In this document: positions 33,348 through 42,363 of the stretch, piece after piece
Numbering within the stretch: the first letter of the stretch is position 1
Layout of the letters: each line of letters opens with the position of its first letter
DNA from: JAGVIE01 sp964520905
GTDB lineage: Bacteria; Bacteroidota; Ignavibacteria; UBA10030; SZUA-254
Reading direction: 5' to 3'
DNA: 64,000 bases
NCBI GenBank assembly: GCA_964520905.1
Contig: CAZFQL010000008.1
Location: forward strand, 105,948 to 169,947
Program-made: the position numbers and the translations under genes
The notes under the pieces: model-generated
What the model was told of the DNA's origin: nothing
The model's database searches: none
The model's input: the letters and a program-made list of their open reading frames with translations, nothing else

Positions 33348-34001
33348 TCACAAGTTTTTTATCACGCGAACTACTTTCCAGATAAACATTACATCATGCT
33401 TCCTAACGGTCACGGGTTCGAAATTAGGATTTAATGGAATTAAATGGACATAATTTTCATCGATCTTTATCTTTTTCAGCACATCTTCATCGTTAACCCG
33501 AATTACACATATATCACCATTTCGGGCTTCTTGTTGTGGGCTGACCACGACAATATCTCCATCTTCTATCTTTGGAGACATACTTTTACCCTTTACGAAT
33601 AAAGCGAAGGCACCCTGATCTTTTATATTATCGACCGTAATATACCGTTCGATATGATCCGGATGAAATAGAGCGGCTGTTTTTCCGGCAGGCACGGTTG
33701 ATAATAATGGTATATCGACTAATGTAACTTTATTAAGTAATGAATCCCGATGAAATGGTATTATCTTACCACGGGGTTGCGGACCCGGATACATCTCTCC
33801 TTCACCAGTGAGCAACCATTCGGCACGAACGCCGGTATTTTTTGCCAATCTAAGAAGATAATTACTATCGGGGACTTGCAACCCTTTCTCCCATCTTTGT
33901 AGGGTGCGTGCAGCAATATCAACTTTTATGGATAATGTTTTCTGATCCAATTCTTTATTCTCTCGTGCTAAGCGAAGACGATAAGCAAAAGTAGATTTCA
34001 T
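33348..34001 (-). CDS. XRE/LexA-like (phage CI-type) repressor with S24 peptidase domain
   Basis: 217 residues from ATG 34001 (GAAAGGAAG upstream); ATG 34028 is an alternative. XRE helix-turn-helix at about 5-60 (KTLSIKVDIAARTLQRWEKGLQVP), then an S24 domain with catalytic Ser in VKGKSMSPKIEDGDIV and Lys in EDVLKKIKI, and an Ala-Gly-like cleavage site region PAGKTAAL. Such proteins repress prophage or SOS-type genes and cut themselves on damage. No phage genes are near it. A palindrome at 34045-34076 is probably its own operator. Confidence 0.88.
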   Translation of the reverse strand: MKSTFAYRLRLARENKELDQKTLSIKVDIAARTLQRWEKGLQVPDSNYLLRLAKNTGVRAEWLLTGEGEMYPGPQPRGKIIPFHRDSLLNKVTLVDIPLLSTVPAGKTAALFHPDHIERYITVDNIKDQGAFALFVKGKSMSPKIEDGDIVVVSPQQEARNGDICVIRVNDEDVLKKIKIDENYVHLIPLNPNFEPVTVRKHDVMFIWKVVRVIKNL

Positions 34002-34044
34002 AGGTTTTCTTCCTTTCAATAACGCCATTTATGTCAGCAATACA

Positions 34045-34076
34045 ATTAGCAAGACATATTTGTCTTAAGGGCTAAT
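34045..34076. promoter_or_regulatory. Nested palindromic operator upstream of the S24 repressor
   Basis: ATTAGC-AAGACA-TATT-TGTCTT-AAGG-GCTAAT: an inner pair AAGACA/TGTCTT and an outer pair ATTAGC/GCTAAT, 17 bases before the longer start and 44 before the preferred start. Fits autoregulation. Confidence 0.6.
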
Positions 34077-34172
34077 ATAAGGGATTTGCAGGAAGATGTC
34101 AAGGAAAGAATTTATTACGAATCAGGGCAAATTAAAATCAAAAAGGCTGGCTTAGAAAAAAATTGTTTAGAT

Positions 34173-35924
34173 TTATCGCGCTCGCGCAACGATATCTTTT
34201 GTTTCCTCGAGACTAGGGAATATTCTTAAATAATAGTCACCCTGCTCAGATTGTTCAGCAAGTAAACCGATATCTTTGTCGGCAACTTCATATTCGGTTA
34301 CCAGTCGAGCAATCTCGTTTACCAAGATGTTCGTCATTTGCACCCCAATAAATCTTCCATTAGCCGGACGGTATGAACTACTCGTGAGAGGAATGAGGAA
34401 TCTCGGCATTTTTCCATTATCATCACCTATTGCTTGCGGACTATGAATTTCAAAGAGTGTGATGTTAGGAAGAAATCCTGCGGGGATGACGCCTTCCCAT
34501 CGATATGGACTACCACCCGCGCTTACGTCGCTATAATATGTCTGCTGAAGAATCGGTTTCAACGGAATACGATGAACCTGAATCGGTTCCTTGAGTTGTT
34601 GAGTATCATCATCTGATTGTGAAGAATCGCTATTTTCTCCATCTTCGAATTTGATCATTGACGATATGCTATTTTGGGGGTTGACAATCTTGGAAACAAC
34701 CGAGTTCGCACCGGAACGATTCGCCCGTCGATAATGAGATGCTAAGCCCCGATTAGTAGTATCAAATACTGAAACAGAAGTTACGCTTTTTTTTGATCCA
34801 AGCAGCTCGAGCCATTTTCCCATATGGACATTGATAGTATCATTTTTTGTATTGTTTAAACCGGACGATACTATGCGATAAGTTTCAGCACCTTCCGGAG
34901 GGAAAAATAGTCCATGAACCGAATCGAGTCTGATCACTCTGGGCGAAACTAAACCGAATGCCCGGTTAACCTGATGAGAAATTTTTTTACCTGTTAGATC
35001 GAGCGCCCGGTCGATTGTCGAAATCATCTTCGTATATCCGGAAGATCGTTCTCTAATAGATTTCGATAACTCAATATATAACCAATGACCGAATCCCACG
35101 CTATCGTTTGAAAAAACTCCCTGTGCGTTCCATCCGCCTGCTAAGCGGGCGTATCCTGAATCATACATTGCCAAGCCACACCTGAACCCCGCCGTGCGCA
35201 TAGAATCACGAACAGCTAGACTAATCTGAGAGATCCCCCATTGATCATCTGAAGTTTTTCCATTACTGATTATAATGTCCGTTAAACTAATTGGGAATGG
35301 AAAAGAGTTTTCATCGTAGCTATGAATTGAAAGAGCAATATGGATAAGATCAGTCAGGTTTTCATGTATTCTCTCGAAAATAGTATGTTTCATCCGCCCC
35401 ATGTCAGATGTTACTTTTCCTTGAATTGTGCGTCGGCTTGTACCTGCAATCAACAGCCATTCGCCCCGGAGCTGCCGGAATAATTCCGAGCCTATCACCA
35501 GCGCATGTGGATCGTCGAGCGGATGGTTGACATGGATATGTATTCTTTTTTTATGATTGCGATTATAAAAATAGGTGCCCCACCCTTTTCTTATCGGATA
35601 TTTCTCACTGATAATATCGTAATGATCCCCGCTTTGTACATCTTTGATTTGGATAAGTTCATAATTATACTTCGTTAACATTAACCTGCAACTATCTAAT
35701 GAACGAGTTCGGAAAAGATGAATTATCTTATCCCACTCACTAAAATCAGTCTCTGCGGGGCTTGTATATAAACCTGTATTTGCACGCGGCATATTATCGG
35801 CAAGGATTTGAATAAATCCCTGAAAACTATCACCATGCGACTTCTGTCCAACAAGAGACGTTGGCACTGTCCATAAGATTAAAGACAGTAGTCCACTAAA
35901 AAATATTTTATCTCGAAACGGCAA
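34173..35924 (-). CDS. Large secreted protein of unknown function
   Basis: 583 residues. Signal peptide (IFFSGLLSLILWTVPTSLVGQ), then an N-terminal region of about 240 residues with IHIHVNHPLDDPHALVIGSELFRQLRGEWLLIAGTSRRT, possibly a metal-hydrolase-like fold (His and Asp close together), a middle part with Ser/Asp-rich linker (ENSDSSQSDDDTQQ) and a C-terminal domain of about 120 residues. I do not recognise a family. The start is a TTG at 35924 without a good ribosome site, so the real start is uncertain. No type IX domain. Confidence 0.6.
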   Translation of the reverse strand: MPFRDKIFFSGLLSLILWTVPTSLVGQKSHGDSFQGFIQILADNMPRANTGLYTSPAETDFSEWDKIIHLFRTRSLDSCRLMLTKYNYELIQIKDVQSGDHYDIISEKYPIRKGWGTYFYNRNHKKRIHIHVNHPLDDPHALVIGSELFRQLRGEWLLIAGTSRRTIQGKVTSDMGRMKHTIFERIHENLTDLIHIALSIHSYDENSFPFPISLTDIIISNGKTSDDQWGISQISLAVRDSMRTAGFRCGLAMYDSGYARLAGGWNAQGVFSNDSVGFGHWLYIELSKSIRERSSGYTKMISTIDRALDLTGKKISHQVNRAFGLVSPRVIRLDSVHGLFFPPEGAETYRIVSSGLNNTKNDTINVHMGKWLELLGSKKSVTSVSVFDTTNRGLASHYRRANRSGANSVVSKIVNPQNSISSMIKFEDGENSDSSQSDDDTQQLKEPIQVHRIPLKPILQQTYYSDVSAGGSPYRWEGVIPAGFLPNITLFEIHSPQAIGDDNGKMPRFLIPLTSSSYRPANGRFIGVQMTNILVNEIARLVTEYEVADKDIGLLAEQSEQGDYYLRIFPSLEETKDIVARAR

Positions 35925-36214
35925 ATGAAAATTTTTGATCGATATTGTGGAAAAATTCGCGGGAGTAGAGTGCTCTCTTTTTTGTAATCTATTATGAAAT
36001 TAGTAAAATGATACGAGGAAGTCAAGCATCTAAATCACAACTCTGTAAAACTAATTATCGTCTTGATTCCGGAACATGAATGAGTCTAATTGTAGACGAA
36101 TTCTGCACATTTATACCGAATTTCATTTAAAATCCACTATTTCAGCATGGCATAATCATTGTCGTTATAGAATATAGAGAATTGGATCAGTAACAAGATT
36201 GAAAGGAAATTAAA

Positions 36215-37420
36215 ATGAACCGTTTTATTGTAATCCTCGCATTTGTAATCGGTATCGCTGGTTACGCTGATTCAAAGCATCTTTTTCAACCAGCAGTTCA
36301 ATTTGGAGTTTTCTATTCATCGCTGGCAAACCACGGTGAATGGATTGATTCTGATTATGGTTACGCTTGGAGACCCATGCATGTGAGCCATGGATGGCGG
36401 CCCTATCTGCATGGCAGATGGGTTTGGACAGACTATGGATGGTATTGGGTCTCGAATGAACCGTTTGGCTGGGCAACTTTCCATTACGGCAGATGGAATT
36501 ACGATGATTATTATGGATGGATATGGATTCCCGATAATGAGTGGGGACCTGCTTGGGTCGAGTGGTGTTATAACGATAATTACATAGGCTGGGCACCTTT
36601 ATCAAGTTATGCAATTTTCAGTGTAAATATCGGTATTACATTCTCCAATCATTGGGTGACACCGGTGCATTACTGGAATTTTATACCTGGTAGATATTTT
36701 ACCGCTACGCATCCTGTCGATTATGTTCAACCTCTCGATAGAAACAGGAGAATTTATGGTGAAACCCGGCGCGTCAATCATATCCAGTATGAACACAACC
36801 GTGTTATCAACCGAGGAATCGATGTGAATATTGTGGAACGACAAACAAATAACCACATCGGAAGAGTAGATGTAGTGACGAAAGACCGTGGTGAAGGCGA
36901 ACGAATGGTCCGCGATGCCGGCAGGGAAAGAATTGAGGCATATCGTCCCCGCATAGAAAACAGAGGGCACAACGAACAACCTCTTCCCACTGACAACCGC
37001 TATGAAAAACAGAATACTGAACGGAGACGCGCTGTTCAGCAACCTGACAGAAATTCGTCTTCATTCAATCGCGATGCTGAAAGAAATCGCAATAACATCA
37101 GAGAACAAATTCCATCTGAGCAACGTAGTGGAGTAAACCCCGGGGAACGATCAAGCCTTCCGCGTCAGAGAAATGAATCCTCTATTCAGCGTCAGGAGCA
37201 ACAGCGTGAGCAATTACAGCGCAAACAGGAAAATCAGAGACTGCGTGAACAGCAGATGAGAGAGAATCGAAGCCGAGAGACTCCCCGCTACGAAAAACCC
37301 GCGCCGCAAACGCGTGAGAAACCTCAGCCACAGGTTAGAGAACGGACGCAACCTTCACAACAACCCTCAGATCGCCGTGAACAATCACGCGGAGATTCGG
37401 AAAGAAGACGAAAACCTTAG
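36215..37420 (+). CDS. YXWGXW/DUF6600-type envelope protein with Arg/Gln-rich tail
   Basis: 401 residues. After a signal sequence come repeated aromatic motifs GEWIDSDYGYAWRP, GRWVWTDYGWYWVS, GWATFHYGRWNYDDYYGW, PDNEWGPAWVEW, YIGWAPL, typical of DUF6600 proteins. From about residue 190 on the protein is low complexity, rich in Arg, Gln, Asn and Glu (REQLQRKQENQRLREQQMRE). Probably periplasmic or cell-surface; function unknown. GAAAGGAA stands before the ATG; a terminator follows the stop. Confidence 0.8.
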   Translation: MNRFIVILAFVIGIAGYADSKHLFQPAVQFGVFYSSLANHGEWIDSDYGYAWRPMHVSHGWRPYLHGRWVWTDYGWYWVSNEPFGWATFHYGRWNYDDYYGWIWIPDNEWGPAWVEWCYNDNYIGWAPLSSYAIFSVNIGITFSNHWVTPVHYWNFIPGRYFTATHPVDYVQPLDRNRRIYGETRRVNHIQYEHNRVINRGIDVNIVERQTNNHIGRVDVVTKDRGEGERMVRDAGRERIEAYRPRIENRGHNEQPLPTDNRYEKQNTERRRAVQQPDRNSSSFNRDAERNRNNIREQIPSEQRSGVNPGERSSLPRQRNESSIQRQEQQREQLQRKQENQRLREQQMRENRSRETPRYEKPAPQTREKPQPQVRERTQPSQQPSDRREQSRGDSERRRKP

Positions 37421-37433
37421 ATATTCCCTATAT

Positions 37434-37466
37434 GAAAAAAGGCGACCATCCCCGGTCGCCTTTTTC
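37434..37466. terminator. Bidirectional intrinsic terminator
   Basis: AAAAAGGCGACC pairs with GGTCGCCTTTTT around ATCCCC; A-run on the left and T-run on the right let it serve both the + gene ending at 37420 and the - gene ending at 37496. Confidence 0.85.
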
Positions 37467-37495
37467 ATTTCCGGATGGATTAGAATATCTGGAAA

Positions 37496-39430
37496 TTATT
37501 CTGAGAGTAAAATTTCTACCTGTTCTGTCAATTCATCTTCAATTCCTGGACCATCAAATCCAACGCTTTTAAACCCGATGTTTCCCTTTTTATCCAAAAT
37601 GAATTTTGTCGGAATACCTTCAACTCCATATTTACTTATAACCACGTATTGATCGTCTTTCTTTTCATCGATTAGTACCGGGAATGTATACTTATTATCT
37701 TGAACGAACTTTTGCGCGTTCGCAACTTGCGAAGTGTAATCTTTTTGCCGTTCCCATGTATTAATTGCCAAGAATTTCACTCTTTCATTATTTTGATATT
37801 TCTCGTATACTTTTTGAATATACGGAAACGATTCTTTACATGGTCCGCACCACGTTGCCCAGAAATCCAAAACAACGACTTTACCCTTCAACGAAGATAG
37901 TGTTAAAGAAGAGCCATTCAACTCATTCAATGTGAAATCGAATGATGGTGAGTTGATGCGACTTTCGGTAATTTTTTTCCTGATTCTCTCCATCTTGACA
38001 GTTTTCGCTTCTGCAAGCATTTCGTCGAATATTTTTTGTTCTTCGGGTTTAAGCGCATCATAATCTTTTTGTGAACCGATCTTTTTGCTATAAGCCTCTT
38101 TTAGTACGGCAATAAGATTTGGTGAATCTTTTCCTTTCTTAACACAACTCAATCCAACTTCTATGGCTTTATCATATTTTAAATCCTTGATGAGAGCATC
38201 AAGGTAATGCAAATTGATATCATTATCGGTACCCTCTGAAAGATCGAACGCTTTGGAAAAATTTGATAGTGCATCCCCGACTTCCCCAAGCACAAGAAAA
38301 CCAAAACCATAAGTATCGAGCAACATTGCCGATGTATATTTATTATTCTCCATCCAATCTTTTGCGCGCTGATATGTAGGTTTATCGGCTGGTTTTAAAT
38401 TTTTAGTAATCTCTATACCTTTTCCCGCTAATTCTATACCTTGCTCAACCTGATCACCCTGCTCGATAAGCGCCCATGCTATTGCATTGTACATCTGACC
38501 ATCGGGTTTGTTAAATTTTGAGATCACTTCCTTAGCCTTGTCATATTCTTTTGCCCGAATAAATAAATAAAACAGGTTTTGTAGGAAAGATTGGCGCGTT
38601 CGATTATCGAGATTAGTAAAATCATTAAGGAATTTTTCAAATCGTTCGATTCGCTTCAAATTGTCTTTTTCCTGAGAAATATCTTTTGATGCCTTTTGCT
38701 GTGCGATTTTCCCCAGAGGATTTCTGACTATCGCTTCATTGCGGACTGAGATCGCTTTCGCACTATCACCGATTCTCTCGTACCAGAATATAATCGAAGC
38801 TAATTTATCATCATCGTTTTTATATTGCTGATAGTAATCGTTCAATTCTTTACTAAAATTCTCTTTCGCGGGTTTCTCCTTCCACGCGATATCCATCAAT
38901 GCCAATGTCGCTTTCCATGAGTTTGGATAAAGTTCTTTTTCCTTCTCAAACTCGACCTTCGCTTTCGATATATCAGCCGGATATTTAAACCCGAAGGATC
39001 TTCCATTATTCAGATAGAAATAACCGAGTGCGAGATGTGCGCCTTCGACAGGTTTTCCATTGGCGCCAAATATAATCTTGGTCCAGGATTTTCCGTCATT
39101 ATAATCCTTCTGCTCACCCGATACAAATCTTATCAAAATCAACCGGGCTTTTTCCTCATTCAGCAAGAACGAGCAATTCCAATCATCTTGTGATTTTGTA
39201 AGTGAAATCTCAAGCAGTAATGGATCCAGTGAGTCCCTGTCGATTAGAACTTCGGAAATTATATCTGAAGTATTTTTTAATACTTCATTCTCACCGTTAA
39301 TGTTATAAGAAATAGTGATTTTCTCGCCGATTTTGGGTTCGGATGGGTAGATCGAAATACGCGATGTTTCATCCTGTGCAAACGCGACAGAAATAAATAG
39401 CAAAAGGATCGAAATTTTTAAATATTTCAT
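37496..39430 (-). CDS. Secreted TPR protein with C-terminal TlpA/ResA-like thioredoxin domain
   Basis: 644 residues. Signal peptide (ISILLLFISVAFAQ), a beta domain (about 20-125), a long helical region with TPR-like repeats (about 150-470), then an AhpC/TSA-Redoxin domain from about 495 with FWATWCGPCKESFPY (CxxC) and the cis-Pro in YGVEGIPTKFIL. Likely a periplasmic disulfide reductase on a TPR scaffold. Similar multi-domain proteins are common in Bacteroidota. Confidence 0.88.
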   Translation of the reverse strand: MKYLKISILLLFISVAFAQDETSRISIYPSEPKIGEKITISYNINGENEVLKNTSDIISEVLIDRDSLDPLLLEISLTKSQDDWNCSFLLNEEKARLILIRFVSGEQKDYNDGKSWTKIIFGANGKPVEGAHLALGYFYLNNGRSFGFKYPADISKAKVEFEKEKELYPNSWKATLALMDIAWKEKPAKENFSKELNDYYQQYKNDDDKLASIIFWYERIGDSAKAISVRNEAIVRNPLGKIAQQKASKDISQEKDNLKRIERFEKFLNDFTNLDNRTRQSFLQNLFYLFIRAKEYDKAKEVISKFNKPDGQMYNAIAWALIEQGDQVEQGIELAGKGIEITKNLKPADKPTYQRAKDWMENNKYTSAMLLDTYGFGFLVLGEVGDALSNFSKAFDLSEGTDNDINLHYLDALIKDLKYDKAIEVGLSCVKKGKDSPNLIAVLKEAYSKKIGSQKDYDALKPEEQKIFDEMLAEAKTVKMERIRKKITESRINSPSFDFTLNELNGSSLTLSSLKGKVVVLDFWATWCGPCKESFPYIQKVYEKYQNNERVKFLAINTWERQKDYTSQVANAQKFVQDNKYTFPVLIDEKKDDQYVVISKYGVEGIPTKFILDKKGNIGFKSVGFDGPGIEDELTEQVEILLSE

Positions 39431-39567
39431 GACATTTCCGTTTTATGAGAATATTGTTATTGGAACACTGAAGAAACTTAGCAAATAATTATTTTAAATC
39501 AAACTTGTAAAAACCGCTTTAAGATATGGTATTCTGCGGATATGTTGGATGGATTTAATCAACAAAT

Positions 39568-40803
39568 TTATTTATCTTTCAAAATCTCGAAGAGAGCCTC
39601 ACGAGCTTTTTCACCCCCGATATTACCAAGATAATATATCGCTTCCCTTCGGAGTTCATAATCGTCACTGGAACGCGCAACGTCAGAGAGGAAATCGATC
39701 GCATGATCGTTTCCAATGTCGGCAACTGAATAAAAGAGCATTTGGCGTTGTTCAACCCGTGTCTTTGGTAGTGAATTGAATAGATTTATTAAAATTCTAG
39801 TCGTTTTATTTTTATCTTTCGCATTCTGAGATATATAATCGATGGCATATGTCTGCATATCCTCACTGGTGTCACTTTTTACTACCTCGATATAAACCGG
39901 GAGGACATCGTATTTTTTAAAGTCAGATAGCGCCTCAAGCGCAGCTTCCCTGAGCGGGCGCGGCTGTCTGTAATTGAGTGCAACATCTTTCAGGGCTTGA
40001 AACGATTTCTCATCTTCTTTTGATTCACTTAGCGAATAAAGCGCTTCCATTTTTAAACGTATCTCAGGATCGAGATCGTCTTCCCCGGTTATTCTAATAT
40101 TTGTTACATGAGCACCGACGGTACGAAGACGCATTCTATTCATCCGGATAGATTGCAGTCTGATTGCACGACCAAGCGTTCTTGCTTGAGGCGCGATGCC
40201 ATAACTATATCGAAAACTTTTTCCATCACCGCTGATTGTAATCCCATGTTTATCCACAACGAGGCTTTCAGGTCCCTCACCAATTATTACGCCATCCTCA
40301 CCGATATTCATCCGCTGGGTACCGGCGCTCATAAACATACCATCCTCAGTAACGTAAACTCTCGCATCACCCTTAACAGTTAATTTATCTACAATCTTCG
40401 AACGATCTTTCTTTAATTCCGACAAGTCCGCAATTGCGTCATCGTAGTAAGCGCTGCCGGAATATTCTTTAAGAAATCGATTATACGCATCAATGGCTTT
40501 CTTCCTGTCAGTATGTTTCAGTGCATACGCCGTCCAATATTCAGCGTCGTCTACATAATTGCTCTTTGAAAATTTCGTGAGCAGTACGCCAAATTTTTCC
40601 CGCGCTTCATTCCATTGTTCATTGAGGATTAAATCGTATCCTTTTTTGTACAATATATATGCCGGATCATCATGGTTCTCGGAAGTTTCATAGTTAAGAT
40701 ATTTATGCGGAGAGGATTGCCACGCAAGTTGAGTGCCTGGCTGCGCTAATCCGGATAAAATGGAGATGAGAACCATAGCGATTAAAAAAAACGGTGACTT
40801 CAT
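39568..40803 (-). CDS. Secreted TPR and HEAT-repeat protein of a sigma-factor operon
   Basis: 411 residues with signal peptide (FFLIAMVLISILSGLAQ). TPR-like helices at about 50-125 (AREKFGVLLTKFSKSNYVDDAEYWTAYAL ... YYDDAIADLSELK), then a beta/low-complexity part and a HEAT-like C-terminus (PLREAALEALSDF ... ELRREAIYYLGNIGGEKAREALFEIL). Overlaps the anti-sigma gene by 4 bases, so it belongs to that operon and may be its output or sensor. Confidence 0.75.
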   Translation of the reverse strand: MKSPFFLIAMVLISILSGLAQPGTQLAWQSSPHKYLNYETSENHDDPAYILYKKGYDLILNEQWNEAREKFGVLLTKFSKSNYVDDAEYWTAYALKHTDRKKAIDAYNRFLKEYSGSAYYDDAIADLSELKKDRSKIVDKLTVKGDARVYVTEDGMFMSAGTQRMNIGEDGVIIGEGPESLVVDKHGITISGDGKSFRYSYGIAPQARTLGRAIRLQSIRMNRMRLRTVGAHVTNIRITGEDDLDPEIRLKMEALYSLSESKEDEKSFQALKDVALNYRQPRPLREAALEALSDFKKYDVLPVYIEVVKSDTSEDMQTYAIDYISQNAKDKNKTTRILINLFNSLPKTRVEQRQMLFYSVADIGNDHAIDFLSDVARSSDDYELRREAIYYLGNIGGEKAREALFEILKDK

Positions 40804-41618
40804 TTTCTGTCTCCTGAGTAAATATTATTAACATTCATAAGTCTTGGCATCTCATACATCGATTCAGCCATTCGTATTTTGAATAATAAATTACCTCTGT
40901 GAATTCCTTCCCGCAGCATCTCGATACGGGGTATAGCGGCATCATCCCTGATTGTTGCGAGTTCAATTTGAATTCTTTCCAGGTCTCCGATCAATCTTGC
41001 CGAGCGAATATCCAGCGGCTGGTTCTTAAGATAGCGGGCTTCCTGAACTAAATTACGCGAAGCTTTTTTCTCTGCCGTCACGTCGATTGGGGTCTTTTCT
41101 TCCAAATCAAGATTACTGATTCCAACAAGTAATGTTTTCGACTTATGCAGATACTCACCGACTTTTTGATCGATTTCCATAAATTGCGATGAGGAGATTT
41201 CCGGCTGAGTAATTTTCTCATCGACCGGAGTGGGAACATATAAAAGCCACCCTGTTATTGCCATACATACAATTGTCAATGCACTGCTAACCGCTATAAT
41301 CTGGCGTTTGTGAAAAATGAACAATGAATTCAGCCAGTCCCACAACGACAACGAATACTCTCTTTTTTCTATTTCATTTGTTCTGATTTTTCGTTCGACT
41401 TCCAAGGCAAAATTGTTCCAGTATTCAGGCGGCAGTTTAGCGCTCGGTAATCCCAGAGAACAGACAGGGCTTTCGATAAATCTTTTCAGTGCCTCCAATT
41501 CACGGCTACACATTATGCACGAGGCAAGATGTGTATCAATCAGGTTGCGTTCATCCGATTTTAATCCACCCTGAATATAATCATAGAATTGGTTTTGTAT
41601 TTGTTTATGCGCGCTCAT
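40800..41618 (-). CDS. Anti-sigma factor with zinc finger (zf-HC2)
   Basis: 272 residues. LIDTHLASCIMCSREL holds the HxxxCxxC zinc motif (H30, C34, C37). One membrane helix at about 103-124 (IIAVSSALTIVCMAITGWLLYV) and a helical outside part of about 140 residues. Holds the ECF sigma factor encoded just upstream until a signal frees it. Start overlaps the sigma gene stop by 4 bases. Confidence 0.88.
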   Translation of the reverse strand: MSAHKQIQNQFYDYIQGGLKSDERNLIDTHLASCIMCSRELEALKRFIESPVCSLGLPSAKLPPEYWNNFALEVERKIRTNEIEKREYSLSLWDWLNSLFIFHKRQIIAVSSALTIVCMAITGWLLYVPTPVDEKITQPEISSSQFMEIDQKVGEYLHKSKTLLVGISNLDLEEKTPIDVTAEKKASRNLVQEARYLKNQPLDIRSARLIGDLERIQIELATIRDDAAIPRIEMLREGIHRGNLLFKIRMAESMYEMPRLMNVNNIYSGDRK

Positions 41619-42172
41619 ATCACTTCATCTTTTATTTCCGTCAATTGCGTTTTCATCTTCTTCATACCTCTATGCAGATGGGTTTTGATAGTTCCTTCAG
41701 AACAGCGGAGTATCTCACTTACCTGTTTCGTCGATAATCCGTTTAGATGGCGTAAAATCACTACGGCTCTTTGCAAAGTGGGAAGGGCGTGAAGAGCGCG
41801 TTCAATAATCGGTTTGACATCCTGATAAGTAGAATCATCCGTAGCTGAAATAATATTCATCGCCGATTGATGCGGAAGATTTGCAATTCTATGGTTAGTA
41901 TTTTTTCTCTGTCTCAATTTATTCAATGAGAGGTTTGTGACTATCCTATAGAGCCATGTATTAAACGAGGCTTCTCCGCGAAACGATTGTATTGATTCAT
42001 ATATCCGCACAAAAGATTCCTGGGCAATATCTTCGGCATCATCGTGATCAATCAGGAAACCATAAGCAATATTATAGGCATGCTTCATATGGCGCTCGAC
42101 AAGCACACGATATGCTTCATGGTCTCCTTCTTTCACCCGAAGGATCAGTTGCTGCTCATCCGCAGCCATCAT
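41615..42172 (-). CDS. ECF RNA polymerase sigma factor (RpoE/SigW type)
   Basis: 185 residues. Region 2 (YNIAYGFLIDHDDAEDIAQESFVRIYESIQSFRGEASFNTWLYRIV) and region 4 (ALPTLQRAVVILRHLNGLSTKQVSEILRCSEGTIKTHLHRGMKKM) are complete; no region 3. First gene of the sigma, anti-sigma, HEAT-protein operon, which it probably controls. Confidence 0.95.
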   Translation of the reverse strand: MMAADEQQLILRVKEGDHEAYRVLVERHMKHAYNIAYGFLIDHDDAEDIAQESFVRIYESIQSFRGEASFNTWLYRIVTNLSLNKLRQRKNTNHRIANLPHQSAMNIISATDDSTYQDVKPIIERALHALPTLQRAVVILRHLNGLSTKQVSEILRCSEGTIKTHLHRGMKKMKTQLTEIKDEVI

Positions 42173-42363
42173 GCAAGGGATCCCTTATTTAAATTCTGTA
42201 TGTTAGACAATTGGCGCTATATGTAGGTTGACATGCTTCTTAGTGCTACGAAAAATTCACCGGATAGTTGAGGAAACAGCGCGTTTTTAGAGAGGAAATA
42301 AATCTGAAATGATAGCAGAACTTTTGTAAATCGAAAAATCAGAACGAATAAACCGCGATTGGG
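42173..42363. other. Spacer between the sigma operon and DUF5916 gene
   Basis: About 190 bases. Probably holds the promoter of the sigma operon; no clear -35/-10 pair could be fixed by eye. Confidence 0.35.

Noticed and set aside
36148..36162. Sigma-54-like TGGCATAATCATTGT upstream of the DUF6600 gene
   Set aside because: The -12 element reads GT instead of GC and no sigma-54 activator is nearby; not enough to call.
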